A stretch of 64,000 bases of DNA, taken from contig JAJYHG010000251.1 in the NCBI GenBank assembly GCA_021784895.1, positions 1 to 64,000 of the forward strand, read 5' to 3'. Each line of letters opens with the position of its first letter. Position 1 is the stretch's first letter. Source of the stretch: Actinomycetes bacterium. Lineage in GTDB: Bacteria > Actinomycetota > Thermoleophilia > Solirubrobacterales > Solirubrobacteraceae. The notes below the pieces were generated by a model, which was not told where the DNA came from, made no database searches, and saw nothing but the letters and a program-made list of their open reading frames with translations. Positions 28,944 to 39,910 of this stretch are shown here, one piece after another. Both the position numbers and the translations under genes were made by a program.

Positions 28944-31268
28944 TCAACCAATCGTGTAGCCAAGGGTCGCGTACGCCCTCTGCCGCTTGGCGAACATGCG
29001 CCGCAGTACCGGCACGGCGTTGTCGACGTAGTCGATGATGCGGACTTCGCGCTTGGCGTCGTGGTGACGGTGCAGCCGGCCCGCGTATTGGGTCATCGTG
29101 CCCTTCCACGCGATCGGCATCGCGAGCACGAGCGTGTCAAGACGCGGATCGTCGAATCCCTCGCCGATGTAGCGGCCCGTGGCGAGCACCACACGGGGTT
29201 GCGATGCGGTCAACAGCTCATCTGCTCGCCGCCGGGCACGCTTGCCGATGCTGCCGTGGAGAACTGCGACTCGATCGGTGTGGGCGGTGATCAGCTCGGT
29301 CAAGACGTCGAGGTGGTCGCGGCGCTCGGTCAGGACGAGCGGGTAGCGCCCTTCAGCAAGTTCGGCGAGCACGTCAGCGGCAATCCGTCCGGTCCGGTCG
29401 CGGTCAGCTGCCACAGCGCTCAGCACCTCCTGTATGCCCGGCTCCGGTGGCAGCGCCGTGACGTCAAACGGCGGCTCCCTGACGAGCAGGACGCGCCTCG
29501 CCGCCGTTTCGGCCTGGGTGGTCGCTGTGATCGTGTGCCGGACCGGCCCGCACTGCATCGTGATGATCGGGTGGTGGCCGTCACGGCGCTCGGGAGTCGC
29601 GGTCAGGCCGGTCACCAGGCGCGCCCGCAGCTCACGCAGCGCGCGCTCTGCAGTGAAGGCCGGGACGTGATGGCATTCGTCGACCACCACGTGTCCGTAG
29701 CGCGCGAGCTCGCTTGGCTCGCGCCGAGCGAGCGACTGGACCATCACGACGTCGATACCGCTGGTTCCTGGTTTGTCGATGCTCGTGCCGACCGAGCCGG
29801 GGTCGACGTCGAGGAACTCTCTGAGTCGGCCGACCCACTGCTCAAGGAGCGGCCGGCGGTGAACGACAATCAGCGTCGACCGTGCCCGGGCCGCGATCAG
29901 CGCCGCCGCAACGACCGTCTTGCCCGCGCCTGGAGGCGCGACCAGCACGCCGATGTCGTCTCTTGCGAGCGCCGTGACCGCCGCGTGCTGGTGCTCGGAC
30001 AGGACTCCGGTGAACGCAGCGCTGATCTCGTCGCCGTCGCTGCGCAGGTCGTTGACGCTGGTGGCGACCCCGTACGCCTCCAGCTCGCCGACGGCACGGC
30101 CGAGGCATCCTCGTGGCAGCAGCAGGTGTGTCGCAGTCTGTTCGTGGCAGGAGACAACTCTCGGCGTGTTGTGGGTCGGGAGCCGGGCACGTTCGCGCTC
30201 GTGGAACATCGGGTTAGCGAACATGGCCGTTCGGACCAGACGGTCCCGCAACGGCGGTGCTAGATCCGGCAAAGGGATCTGGACACGCCCACCCAGGGTG
30301 ACCTGCACTTCGCTTGGCGCGAGCGCACCGGGTGACAGGGGTAGCGCCTGTGTCCTGCTGCACGCGGCGGAGCGCAGGCCAAGAGCCCCGCCAGCGCGGT
30401 CCGCCTCGTCCGCGATCTGGACCGCACGATCAGCAGTGAGACGCTCCACGCCGGCGAGGTAGGCCCACTGGTCGGGGTAGGGCTCGAGCTCGCCATCGAG
30501 AAAAACGGTGCATCCCGCGCCACGACGCTGACGCTGAAGCGGCAGCGCGATGAGGTTGCCAAGACCACCGGCGGGCATCGTGTCCTGGCTGGGGAAGAGG
30601 CGGTCATACGAGCTCATCGCGATCGCTCGTCGTGACATCGCGCGCGTGAGCAGCAGGGACCCAACGGACCGCGCGACATGCGCCGGGACAGGCTTGGAGA
30701 ACAAGACCCACAGATGCGCGCCATCGCCAGAACGCGAGCGCTCGATCAGAACGGGGATGCCAAGTTCTTGCGCACTTGCGCGCAGCGCGGAGACATCTTG
30801 TCGCCAGGCGTCGCCGTCGAGATCGATCGCGACCAGCCAGCAGGTTTCGTCGGTCAGGAGCGGGTAGATCCCGATCGTCTGCCGGCCCTCGAGGTGCCGG
30901 CGCAGCTCGATGGATGTCAATGCCACGAACTGTCTGCTCGCACACTCGGCGCACTTGACCTTCGGCTTATGGCACACGCCCGTCCGCCACTCGTTCGAGC
31001 AGCGCGGCGCCCACCCCGAGCGGCCAGGAGATCTTGTGCTCTCCCAGCGCGTCGCGAACACGTCATCCCGCCCGCGGAACAACAGCTGGAACAGCGCGAC
31101 TCGCCCCTCTGCGGTGGCGATATCCGGCGCGCCCGCCGCCGACCTGATCGCTGCGATCTGCCGTGCGAGCGTCGCTCGCTCCTGATCGAGCCCGTTCAGG
31201 CGTGCTTGCGCCTGCTCCAGGTCGAGAAGCACCATCATCAGCCAGATGGTTCCGGACACCGCGGACAT
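28944..31268 (-). CDS. Primase-helicase fusion (AEP primase domain + SF2 helicase), TOTE-like conflict protein
   Basis: A 774-residue protein. After a coiled-coil-like N-terminus (~10-45) and a Cys cluster (CHKPKVKCAEC), residues ~120-300 look like an archaeo-eukaryotic primase core: the acidic pair in LVAIDLDGD and the SGDGAHLWVLF strand. Residues ~420-770 are a superfamily 2 helicase: APPGAGKT, VVVDECHHV, LVTGLTATPERR, motif VI QYAGRLHR. This pairing resembles TOTE conflict-system proteins, thought to act against invading DNA or RNA. ATG 31238 (codon 11), which overlaps an upstream stop, is an alternative start. It stands alone with no partner genes, near a tRNA. Confidence 0.8.
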   Translation of the reverse strand: MSAVSGTIWLMMVLLDLEQAQARLNGLDQERATLARQIAAIRSAAGAPDIATAEGRVALFQLLFRGRDDVFATRWESTRSPGRSGWAPRCSNEWRTGVCHKPKVKCAECASRQFVALTSIELRRHLEGRQTIGIYPLLTDETCWLVAIDLDGDAWRQDVSALRASAQELGIPVLIERSRSGDGAHLWVLFSKPVPAHVARSVGSLLLTRAMSRRAIAMSSYDRLFPSQDTMPAGGLGNLIALPLQRQRRGAGCTVFLDGELEPYPDQWAYLAGVERLTADRAVQIADEADRAGGALGLRSAACSRTQALPLSPGALAPSEVQVTLGGRVQIPLPDLAPPLRDRLVRTAMFANPMFHERERARLPTHNTPRVVSCHEQTATHLLLPRGCLGRAVGELEAYGVATSVNDLRSDGDEISAAFTGVLSEHQHAAVTALARDDIGVLVAPPGAGKTVVAAALIAARARSTLIVVHRRPLLEQWVGRLREFLDVDPGSVGTSIDKPGTSGIDVVMVQSLARREPSELARYGHVVVDECHHVPAFTAERALRELRARLVTGLTATPERRDGHHPIITMQCGPVRHTITATTQAETAARRVLLVREPPFDVTALPPEPGIQEVLSAVAADRDRTGRIAADVLAELAEGRYPLVLTERRDHLDVLTELITAHTDRVAVLHGSIGKRARRRADELLTASQPRVVLATGRYIGEGFDDPRLDTLVLAMPIAWKGTMTQYAGRLHRHHDAKREVRIIDYVDNAVPVLRRMFAKRQRAYATLGYTIG

Positions 31269-31450
31269 CTGGCCCGAGCCAGGGCCCGACGAGTGCCGGT
31301 CAGCATCGTCACGACGCTGCCAGCCTGATCTTCGCGCTTGCAGTCGCGTTCACGGGCCGCATCGCGAGCTTCGTCGAGCACCAGGGTCTTGCCAACTCCG
31401 CGAAGATCGCCGAGGCGCAGCTTGCGACGCTTCTGTGGGAAGTCCCGCAG
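31238..31450 (-). pseudogene. Possible remnant of an AAA-type ATPase
   Basis: On the minus strand, after an in-frame TAG, a frame reads LRLGDLRGVGKTLVLDEARDAARE, close to the Walker A region of AAA ATPases (RGVGKT.LL.E). It has no start codon in a sensible place and no further domains, and ends in a TGA that overlaps ATG 31238 of the helicase gene. It is probably the tail of decayed sequence; the ORFs on other frames here have no recognisable content. Low confidence. Confidence 0.25.
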
Positions 31451-31662
31451 CTAGGCTCGGAAACGTTGGCGCTGCACCTCGCGCTCGGCGAGATCCGGAG
31501 GAGGTGCCGGCCACGGCGATCAACCAGAGCAACGGCCTCTGCAGTGGACTTGCAACGGAGGGACACCGAACACCCCCGAGCGTCAAAGCACACCGCGCGA
31601 ACAAGCCCAATGACTGCGGCCTGTTCGGCGGTGTTTGCGGGTCGACGTACTACGTGAACCAG

Positions 31663-31736
31663 TCGGGGCGCCCGGATTCGAACCGGGGACCTCACCGACC
31701 CGAACGGTGCGCGCTACCAGGCTGCGCCACGCCCCG
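31663..31736 (-). tRNA. tRNA-Pro (anticodon CGG)
   Basis: A full cloverleaf can be drawn on the minus strand: acceptor CGGGGCG/CGCCCCG, D arm GCGC...GCGC with GG in the loop, anticodon stem CACCG/CGGTG with loop TTCGGGT (anticodon CGG), variable AGGTC, and T arm CCCGG-TTCGAAT-CCGGG. It has 74 nt including discriminator A; the CCA end is not encoded. Its 3' end points toward the helicase island, the usual orientation for an integration site. Confidence 0.95.
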
Positions 31737-31815
31737 AGTCGGTCCATTGTGACACGGAAGGCGTCAGGCCGCTGACCGCTTGGCTGCCATGGGATCCGTC
31801 TCCTGTCCATAGCGG

Positions 31816-31844
31816 TTGCGTCCATCTGGGGGCAGCGACATAAT
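31816..31844 (+). promoter_or_regulatory. Promoter of the IF2-N-like microprotein gene
   Basis: TTGCGT (31816-31821), a 17-bp spacer and CATAAT (31839-31844) make one of the best sigma-70-type promoters in the window. The predicted start near 31851 leaves a ~30-nt leader with a strong ribosome-binding site, AAGGAGG, at 31867-31873. Confidence 0.6.
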
Positions 31845-31882
31845 GGTGCCATGTACTGATCGTCACAAGGAGGCAGGGACCA

Positions 31883-32065
31883 ATGGGAAATCACCTGACG
31901 CCTAGCGAGCTTGCGAAAGAGTCTGGACTCGAGCGCAAGGACGTGATCGCTAAGTGCGTCGAGTTGGGTGTCCCGATCTTCAACGGAAAGATCGACAAAA
32001 CCCTGTTTCAAACCACCATGCAGGAGTTCTCGGAGCTCGGCCCCGCGCGGGCCGCGAGCATCTGA
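31883..32065 (+). CDS. 60-residue protein resembling the IF2 N-terminal helical domain
   Basis: A small protein with a perfect Shine-Dalgarno (AAGGAGG, 9 nt before ATG), unusual for this window. The sequence LTPSELAKESGLERKDVIAKCVELGVPIFNGKID resembles the IF2_N domain (LAKELGVSSKELLEKLKELGI) found at the start of translation factor IF2. It may also be read as a compact helix-turn-helix. It stands alone between a tRNA gene and an oxidoreductase gene. Function unknown; a nucleic-acid-binding or ribosome-associated role is inference. Confidence 0.7.
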   Translation: MGNHLTPSELAKESGLERKDVIAKCVELGVPIFNGKIDKTLFQTTMQEFSELGPARAASI

Positions 32066-32169
32066 GGCGGCGCGGGAGGTCGCCACTGGATCGATAGGAC
32101 AGATGGCCGCGTGAGTCCCGTGTGAACTGCTCGTCTCACGCAGGCCAGGACCAGACGATCACGACTTGG

Positions 32170-32188
32170 GCGCCCCAGCCAGGGGCGC
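32170..32188. terminator. Hairpin between the microprotein and oxidoreductase genes
   Basis: GCGCCCC-AGCCA-GGGGCGC is a perfect 7-bp stem in the 220-bp gap between two convergent genes. It may terminate either transcript. No other feature is seen in that gap. Confidence 0.4.
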
Positions 32189-32285
32189 AGCGCCGCCTGA
32201 TCAGCAGGGAGCCTCGCGGACGGGAGTACGCCGGCGGGCACCCTCTCAGGCGGCGCATCGCGCTGGTGGGCGCTGCTGAAGGGGG

Positions 32286-33167
32286 CTAGGCCGGTGGGTA
32301 GGCGCGGCGCAGCTCAGGCAGGATCTGCTCGGCGACGGTGGCAGTGGTGCTGACCGGGTCTGAGTCGGTCGCCATCGAGCCGCCGCTCAGCATGATGATG
32401 ACGTCGCTGAAGCCGGCCTGCGCAAAGCCGTGCACGCGTTCCAGAAGCGCGGCTGGGTCGGCGCCCGCGGCGAGCTGAACCGAGCGGCGGATCTCACGGG
32501 GGTCGCGGCCGATCGCGGCGCAGGCCTCGTCGAGCTGGCGCGAGGCGGCCAGCGCGCCGGCGACGTCACGGCCGGCGGCGCCGCTGGCGTTCCAGACGTC
32601 GGCGTGGCGGGCCGTCAGCCTGAGCATTGCAGGCCCGCCGGAGCCGACCCAGATCGGCGGGTAGGGCTGCTGCACCGGCTTGGGGTTGGCGACGGCGTTC
32701 TTCATCGTGTAGTAGCGGCCGGCGAAGTCGGTCCGCTCCTGGGTCCACAGCGAGCGCATCACCTGCAGGCCCTCGGAGAACAGGCCCACGCGGTGGTCGA
32801 GGCCGGTGATCCCGTACATCTCGTGCTCGTTGGCTGCCCAGGCGGCGCCGATCCCGAACTCGAGCCGGCCGCCTGAGAGGTGGTCGACGGTGGTCGCGAT
32901 CTTTGCCAGCAGGGCCGGGTTGCGGTAGGTGATGCCGGTCACCAGCAGACCGATGCGGACGTGGCTGGTCGCGACCGCCATGGCAGCCAAGAGCTCCCAG
33001 CCGTCGAAGATCGGCCGGTCCTCGCCGATCGGGCCGATGCTCGCCAGGTGGTCCATCGCCCAGCAGTGGTCAAAGCGCGCCTCGTCGGCGATTCTCCAGA
33101 CGGCCCTGTAGCTCTCGATCGAGGCGTCCTGGGAGAGCTTGATCCCGACGCGCAGCGACTCTGTCAT
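32286..33167 (-). CDS. LLM-class (luciferase-like) F420/FMN-dependent oxidoreductase
   Basis: A 293-residue TIM-barrel flavin enzyme of the bacterial luciferase family. Typical blocks are LRVGIKLSQDASIESYRAVW, FDHCWAMDHL, HVRIGLLVTGITYRNPALLAK, and TVDHLSGGRLEFGIGAAW, then PPIWVGSGGPAMLRLTARHADVWN. Actinobacterial members mostly use F420; the substrate is unknown. The ATG has a good AAGGAGA ribosome-binding site. It runs toward the microprotein gene and away from the PLP-enzyme gene, 110 bp upstream. Confidence 0.9.
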   Translation of the reverse strand: MTESLRVGIKLSQDASIESYRAVWRIADEARFDHCWAMDHLASIGPIGEDRPIFDGWELLAAMAVATSHVRIGLLVTGITYRNPALLAKIATTVDHLSGGRLEFGIGAAWAANEHEMYGITGLDHRVGLFSEGLQVMRSLWTQERTDFAGRYYTMKNAVANPKPVQQPYPPIWVGSGGPAMLRLTARHADVWNASGAAGRDVAGALAASRQLDEACAAIGRDPREIRRSVQLAAGADPAALLERVHGFAQAGFSDVIIMLSGGSMATDSDPVSTTATVAEQILPELRRAYPPA

Positions 33168-33277
33168 CAGATCTCCTTACTGTTCGTGATCGCCGCGGGC
33201 CGCAGGAGCCTCCGCTGCGCCACCGCGATCGTGCCAGTTACCGACCAGAGCCTACGCGTTCCACTAGCCTGGGACCC

Positions 33278-34318
33278 TTGAAGCCCGAGACCAAGCTCGC
33301 CGCAGGGGCCCCGCTGGCCGTTGACCGGGCCACCGTCCACGCCTACGCTGACGGGCAGCCGGGGCCGTTCTACTACCAGCGCGACGCGCACCCGGTCGGG
33401 GTCGAGGCTGAGCGCAGGCTCGGTGAGCTCGAGGGCGGCGAGGCGCTGCTCTTCCCCTCGGGGATGGGCGCGACGACCGCGCTCGTGCTTGCGCTGCTTT
33501 GGCCGGGCGCGACGGTTGCGGTCGCCGACGGGGGTTACTACGGGACGGTCGGGCTGCTCAGCGGCGAGCTGACGCGCTGGGGGCTCGAGGTTTCGACCTT
33601 TGACCAGACCGGCGAGCCGCCCCGCGCCGACCTGGTCTGGATCGAGCCCTGCTCAAACCCGATGCTCACCTTCCCCGACATTGCCGCCGTGTGCGAGCGC
33701 GTCCACGCGCACGGCGGCCGCGTGGTCGTCGACAACACGGTGCTCAGCCCGATGCTGCTGCGGCCGCTGGCCCACGGCGCCGACCTGGTGCTGCACAGCG
33801 CCAGCAAGATCCTCTCAGGCCACCACGACGCCCTGCTCGGCGTGGTTGCGTGCGCTGACCCGCAGACGGCCGCGCGGCTGCGCGCCTTCCGCACCGCTTC
33901 GGGGATTGTCGCCGCGCCCGATCCGGTCTGGCTGCTGCTGCGCGGGCTCAAGACGCTGGCGCTGCGGGCCGAGCGCCAGTCGGCGACCGCAGCCGAGCTG
34001 GCGCGGCGGCTGGCCGGCCATCCGGCGGTGGCGCGAGTCCGCTATCCGGGCCTGGGTGATGCTGTGGCAGCCCGTTATGTCAGCGCCTACGGGCCGCTGC
34101 TCTCATTCGACGTGGCGGGGGCCGAGCGGGCGGCGGCGGTTGAGCGCTCGCTGGTGCTGATCGAGAACGCGACCAGTCTCGGCGGGGTGGCCTCGACGCT
34201 CGAGGCCCGGGCGCGCTGGGAGGGCCCGCGGGTGCCCCCCGGGCTGCTGCGCCTGAGCGTGGGCCTGGAGGACGTAGAGGATCTCTGGGCCGATTTGGAC
34301 CGGGCGCTCGCGGTCTGA
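33278..34318 (+). CDS. Cys/Met-metabolism PLP-dependent enzyme (cystathionine gamma-synthase/lyase-like)
   Basis: A 346-residue fold-type I PLP enzyme. The PLP-binding Lys is in LVLHSASKILSGHHDALLG. YYQRDAHPVGVEAERRLGELEGGEALLFPSGMGA forms the cofactor phosphate site, and WIEPCSNPMLTFPDI carries the pyridine-contacting region. The family makes or breaks cystathionine and related thioethers; which reaction is not clear. It is ~40 residues shorter than most members. The TTG start lies 7 nt after TAGCCT, suggesting a leaderless mRNA. Confidence 0.88.
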   Translation: MKPETKLAAGAPLAVDRATVHAYADGQPGPFYYQRDAHPVGVEAERRLGELEGGEALLFPSGMGATTALVLALLWPGATVAVADGGYYGTVGLLSGELTRWGLEVSTFDQTGEPPRADLVWIEPCSNPMLTFPDIAAVCERVHAHGGRVVVDNTVLSPMLLRPLAHGADLVLHSASKILSGHHDALLGVVACADPQTAARLRAFRTASGIVAAPDPVWLLLRGLKTLALRAERQSATAAELARRLAGHPAVARVRYPGLGDAVAARYVSAYGPLLSFDVAGAERAAAVERSLVLIENATSLGGVASTLEARARWEGPRVPPGLLRLSVGLEDVEDLWADLDRALAV

Positions 34319-34334
34319 GCGATGTTCTGCCGGG

Positions 34335-35090
34335 TCAGGCGCTCGCAGGCCGCGCGTCGGCGGCGAACGCTTCGTCAGCCGCGTCGGCCAGCTCTGCCAG
34401 CGAGCGGAACTCAGCGGCGAACGCGACCTCGCCCTGCGGCTGGGGTGTGGCACCCCAGCCAGGGCGGTCGTGGCGGCGGTTGATCCAGACCGACTGCAGC
34501 CCCGCGCGTCTGGCCGGCAGGTGGTCGTGAAAGAGGCTCTGCGCGACATGCAGCAGCTCCTCGCGGGCGACGCCGAGCTCCGGTAGCTTCGCTGCGAGCG
34601 CCTTGAAGTGGTTCTCTGCGGGTTTGTAGGCGCCCACGTCCTGGGCGGTGATGATCGCCGCGAACTCGCCCCGCAGGCGCCGGTTGCTGGCCGCGAAGCC
34701 GGCCCGGTCGACGTTTGAGACGATGATCAGCTGGTAGTGCGCTGAGAGCCGCGCGAGCGCGGCCGCTGAATCCGGGAAGGCGGGCCAGTCCGGGACCGAC
34801 ACCGCTAGGCGTTGCGCCCAGCGGTCGTCCACCGCTGCCTGGAGCGTCGCGCCGGTGCGCCGGAAGGCGGCGGCAAGCACCTGCGGGTAGAGGGCCGCCG
34901 GCAGCTCTCGCTCCACGGCCGCCTCGTTGTCCGCGTATGCGACAAGCAGCTCCTCCGCCGTGTGGCCGAGGCCCTGTTCCCGCGCCCACGGGGCCAGCAC
35001 CGCGGCGATGCCAGCCTCCCAGTCGATCAGGGTGCCGTAGCAGTCGAAGCTGAGCACCCTGAATCGAGTGAGGTCGATGGCGAGACTCAT
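34335..35090 (-). CDS. Haloacid dehalogenase type II (HAD superfamily)
   Basis: A 251-residue HAD hydrolase. Motif I FDCYGTLIDWEAGI has the nucleophilic Asp, motif II IIVSNVDRAG the Ser, and then KPAENHFKAL (Lys) and the final acidic motif. FDxYGTL plus the helical cap of this size fits (S)-2-haloacid dehalogenases, though many members act on other small acids or phosphates. It is divergent from a TetR gene across a perfect palindrome, and its ATG lies inside that palindrome, so TetR probably controls it. Confidence 0.88.
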   Translation of the reverse strand: MSLAIDLTRFRVLSFDCYGTLIDWEAGIAAVLAPWAREQGLGHTAEELLVAYADNEAAVERELPAALYPQVLAAAFRRTGATLQAAVDDRWAQRLAVSVPDWPAFPDSAAALARLSAHYQLIIVSNVDRAGFAASNRRLRGEFAAIITAQDVGAYKPAENHFKALAAKLPELGVAREELLHVAQSLFHDHLPARRAGLQSVWINRRHDRPGWGATPQPQGEVAFAAEFRSLAELADAADEAFAADARPASA

Positions 35091-35110
35091 AGGTAGGTCA
35101 GTCTACCTAT
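35089..35110. promoter_or_regulatory. TetR-type operator between the dehalogenase and tetR genes
   Basis: ATAGGTAG-GTCAGT-CTACCTAT is a perfect 8-bp inverted repeat with a 6-bp spacer. It covers the minus-strand start codon region and sits just upstream of the tetR -10 (TACAAT, 35115-35120). One repressor bound here would block both genes. Confidence 0.65.
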
Positions 35111-35128
35111 AACTTACAATGCGTGCAC

Positions 35129-35686
35129 ATGGGGTTGGCACGCGAGAAGCTGCTCAAGGCAGCGGCCCGGCTCTTCTACGCCGATGGGATCGCCGCCACC
35201 GGCATCGACACGATCACGGCCGAGGCCCAGGTGGCCAAGATGAGCCTCTACAACAACTTCGCCTCCAAGGATGAACTGGTGGTGGCGTATCTGAACGCCC
35301 GCCACGCAGAGTGGCTCAAGCTGCTGACCGGCCGCACGGCGCAGGCGGACGATCCGCGGCAGCGCGTGCTGGCCGTGTTCGACGCCTACCTCGACCACGC
35401 CGAGCTCTCCCGCGGCCAAGGCTTTCGTGGCTGCGGCTTGCTCAATGGTGCGGCCGAGCTGCCCCGCGCGCACCCCGGCCGGGGGGTAGTCCGAAGCCAC
35501 AAGCGTGAGGTGGCGCGGATCCTCGCCGAGCGCTGCGCGCTGGCCGGGGTGGCAGATCCAGAGCGGCTCGGCGAGCACCTCTTCCTGCTGGCGGAGGGCG
35601 CCGTCGCGAGCGCTGGCGTGGAGGAAGACCCGCTGGCGCTAAGGCGGGCCCGCGGCCTCGCGCAGCGCCTGCTTGACGAGGCCTGA
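35129..35686 (+). CDS. TetR-family transcriptional regulator
   Basis: Residues 1-50 are the TetR DNA-binding domain: REKLLKAAARLFYADGIAATGIDTITAEAQVAKMSLYNNFASKDELV. The C-terminal ligand domain is helical and generic. The ORF track begins at GTG 35123, but ATG 35129 is 8 nt after TACAAT and gives a leaderless mRNA with a normal N-terminus (185 residues). The gene is divergent from the dehalogenase gene, which it probably represses along with itself. The inducer is unknown. Confidence 0.9.
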   Translation: MGLAREKLLKAAARLFYADGIAATGIDTITAEAQVAKMSLYNNFASKDELVVAYLNARHAEWLKLLTGRTAQADDPRQRVLAVFDAYLDHAELSRGQGFRGCGLLNGAAELPRAHPGRGVVRSHKREVARILAERCALAGVADPERLGEHLFLLAEGAVASAGVEEDPLALRRARGLAQRLLDEA

Positions 35687-35699
35687 TAAGAACCTCTCC

Positions 35700-39106
<3,407 letters not shown>

Positions 39107-39110
<4 letters not shown>

Positions 39111-39180
39111 AGCACGGTCTCGAGCACGACCGACTCGATCCCCGCGCGGTCCGGCAGGTGCGAGAGCACCAGCCCCGGCG
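39107..39180 (-). pseudogene. Fragment of a PobA-like flavin monooxygenase N-terminus
   Basis: On the minus strand, right behind pyc, a frame reads PGLVLSHLPDRAGIESVVLE and then stops. This matches the FAD-binding N-terminus of 4-hydroxybenzoate 3-monooxygenase (GPAGL.LSHLL...GI.SVVLE). The preceding GAGPAG part is not in the same frame and the rest of the gene is absent, cut off where pyc ends. It looks like a relic of a lost aromatic-degradation gene. Confidence 0.45.
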
Positions 39181-39394
39181 GGCGAAGCAGCGGCGAGCCC
39201 GCCGCAGCCAGGGTCCAGGGCTCACGACTCAATTACTGCGCGCTTTGGCGGCGTCGGGACGCGCCTGGATGCCGCCCGCGGGCAACGCCGATGCGCTGCA
39301 TCGACTCATCCCGCGTGCGGCCCCAGCCACGCCCAGCCACTCGTCAAAGCACTCCACTAATTTCGCCGTGAGCCCTTACGCTTGACGCCTGCCT
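39181..39394. other. Intergenic gap before the marR gene
   Basis: About 210 bp with no supported gene. An AT-richer run (CACTCCACTAATTTCGCC) and TACGCT at 39377-39382 could belong to the marR promoter, but no -35/-10 pair stands out. Confidence 0.4.
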
Positions 39395-39910
39395 ATGCAA
39401 GAGCACCAGCTCGCATTCGACCCGATTGTGGAGGCGCGCCGCCAGTGGGAGTCGCACTGGGGCGCGGGCGCGACCGCGCAGATGGTCGCTGTGACCTCGA
39501 TCATGCGCTCGCAGCAGATCCTGCTGGCGCGCCTGAACGCAGCGCTGGAGCCGTTCGCGCTGACCTTCGCACGCTACGAGACGCTGATGGTCCTCTATTA
39601 CAGCCGTCTTGGTGAGCTGCCGCTGGGCAAGCTCTCAGACCGCCTGCAGGTGCACCGCGCGAGCGTCACCAACGTGATCGACAAGCTCGAGACCAGCGGC
39701 TACGTCGTGCGCATAGCCCATGCGCACGACCGGCGCACGACCCTCGCGCGGATCACCGAGCGGGGCAGGCAGGTGGCCGAGCAGGCGACGCGCACGCTGA
39801 ACGGGGGCGGCTTTGCGATGGGGGCGCTGTCGGCCGAGGCCTGCGAGCAGCTGTTTCAGGTGCTCGAGCCGCTGCGCCGCGACGCCGGTGACTTTGCCGC
39901 TCAGCCGTAG
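39395..39910 (+). CDS. MarR-family transcriptional regulator
   Basis: A 171-residue winged-helix regulator: helices from ~30, LTFARYETLMVLYYS, the recognition helix LQVHRASVTNVIDKLETSGYV and the wing HAHDRRTTLARITERG. Start ATG 39395 removes five residues from the longest frame and gives a normal N-terminus. It converges on the dehydrogenase gene with a 10-bp overlap of stops. MarR proteins next to acyl-CoA genes often respond to CoA thioesters; that link here is inference. Confidence 0.92.
   Translation: MQEHQLAFDPIVEARRQWESHWGAGATAQMVAVTSIMRSQQILLARLNAALEPFALTFARYETLMVLYYSRLGELPLGKLSDRLQVHRASVTNVIDKLETSGYVVRIAHAHDRRTTLARITERGRQVAEQATRTLNGGGFAMGALSAEACEQLFQVLEPLRRDAGDFAAQP

Noticed and set aside
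28596-30263. 555-residue plus-strand ORF
   Set aside because: It is mostly antisense to the primase-helicase gene, has Arg/Asp-rich random-like composition and no motifs. The minus strand carries clear helicase motifs.
31163-31657. 164-residue plus-strand ORF between helicase and tRNA
   Set aside because: No ribosome-binding site, no family match and poor third-position GC; its first part overlaps the helicase gene on the other strand.
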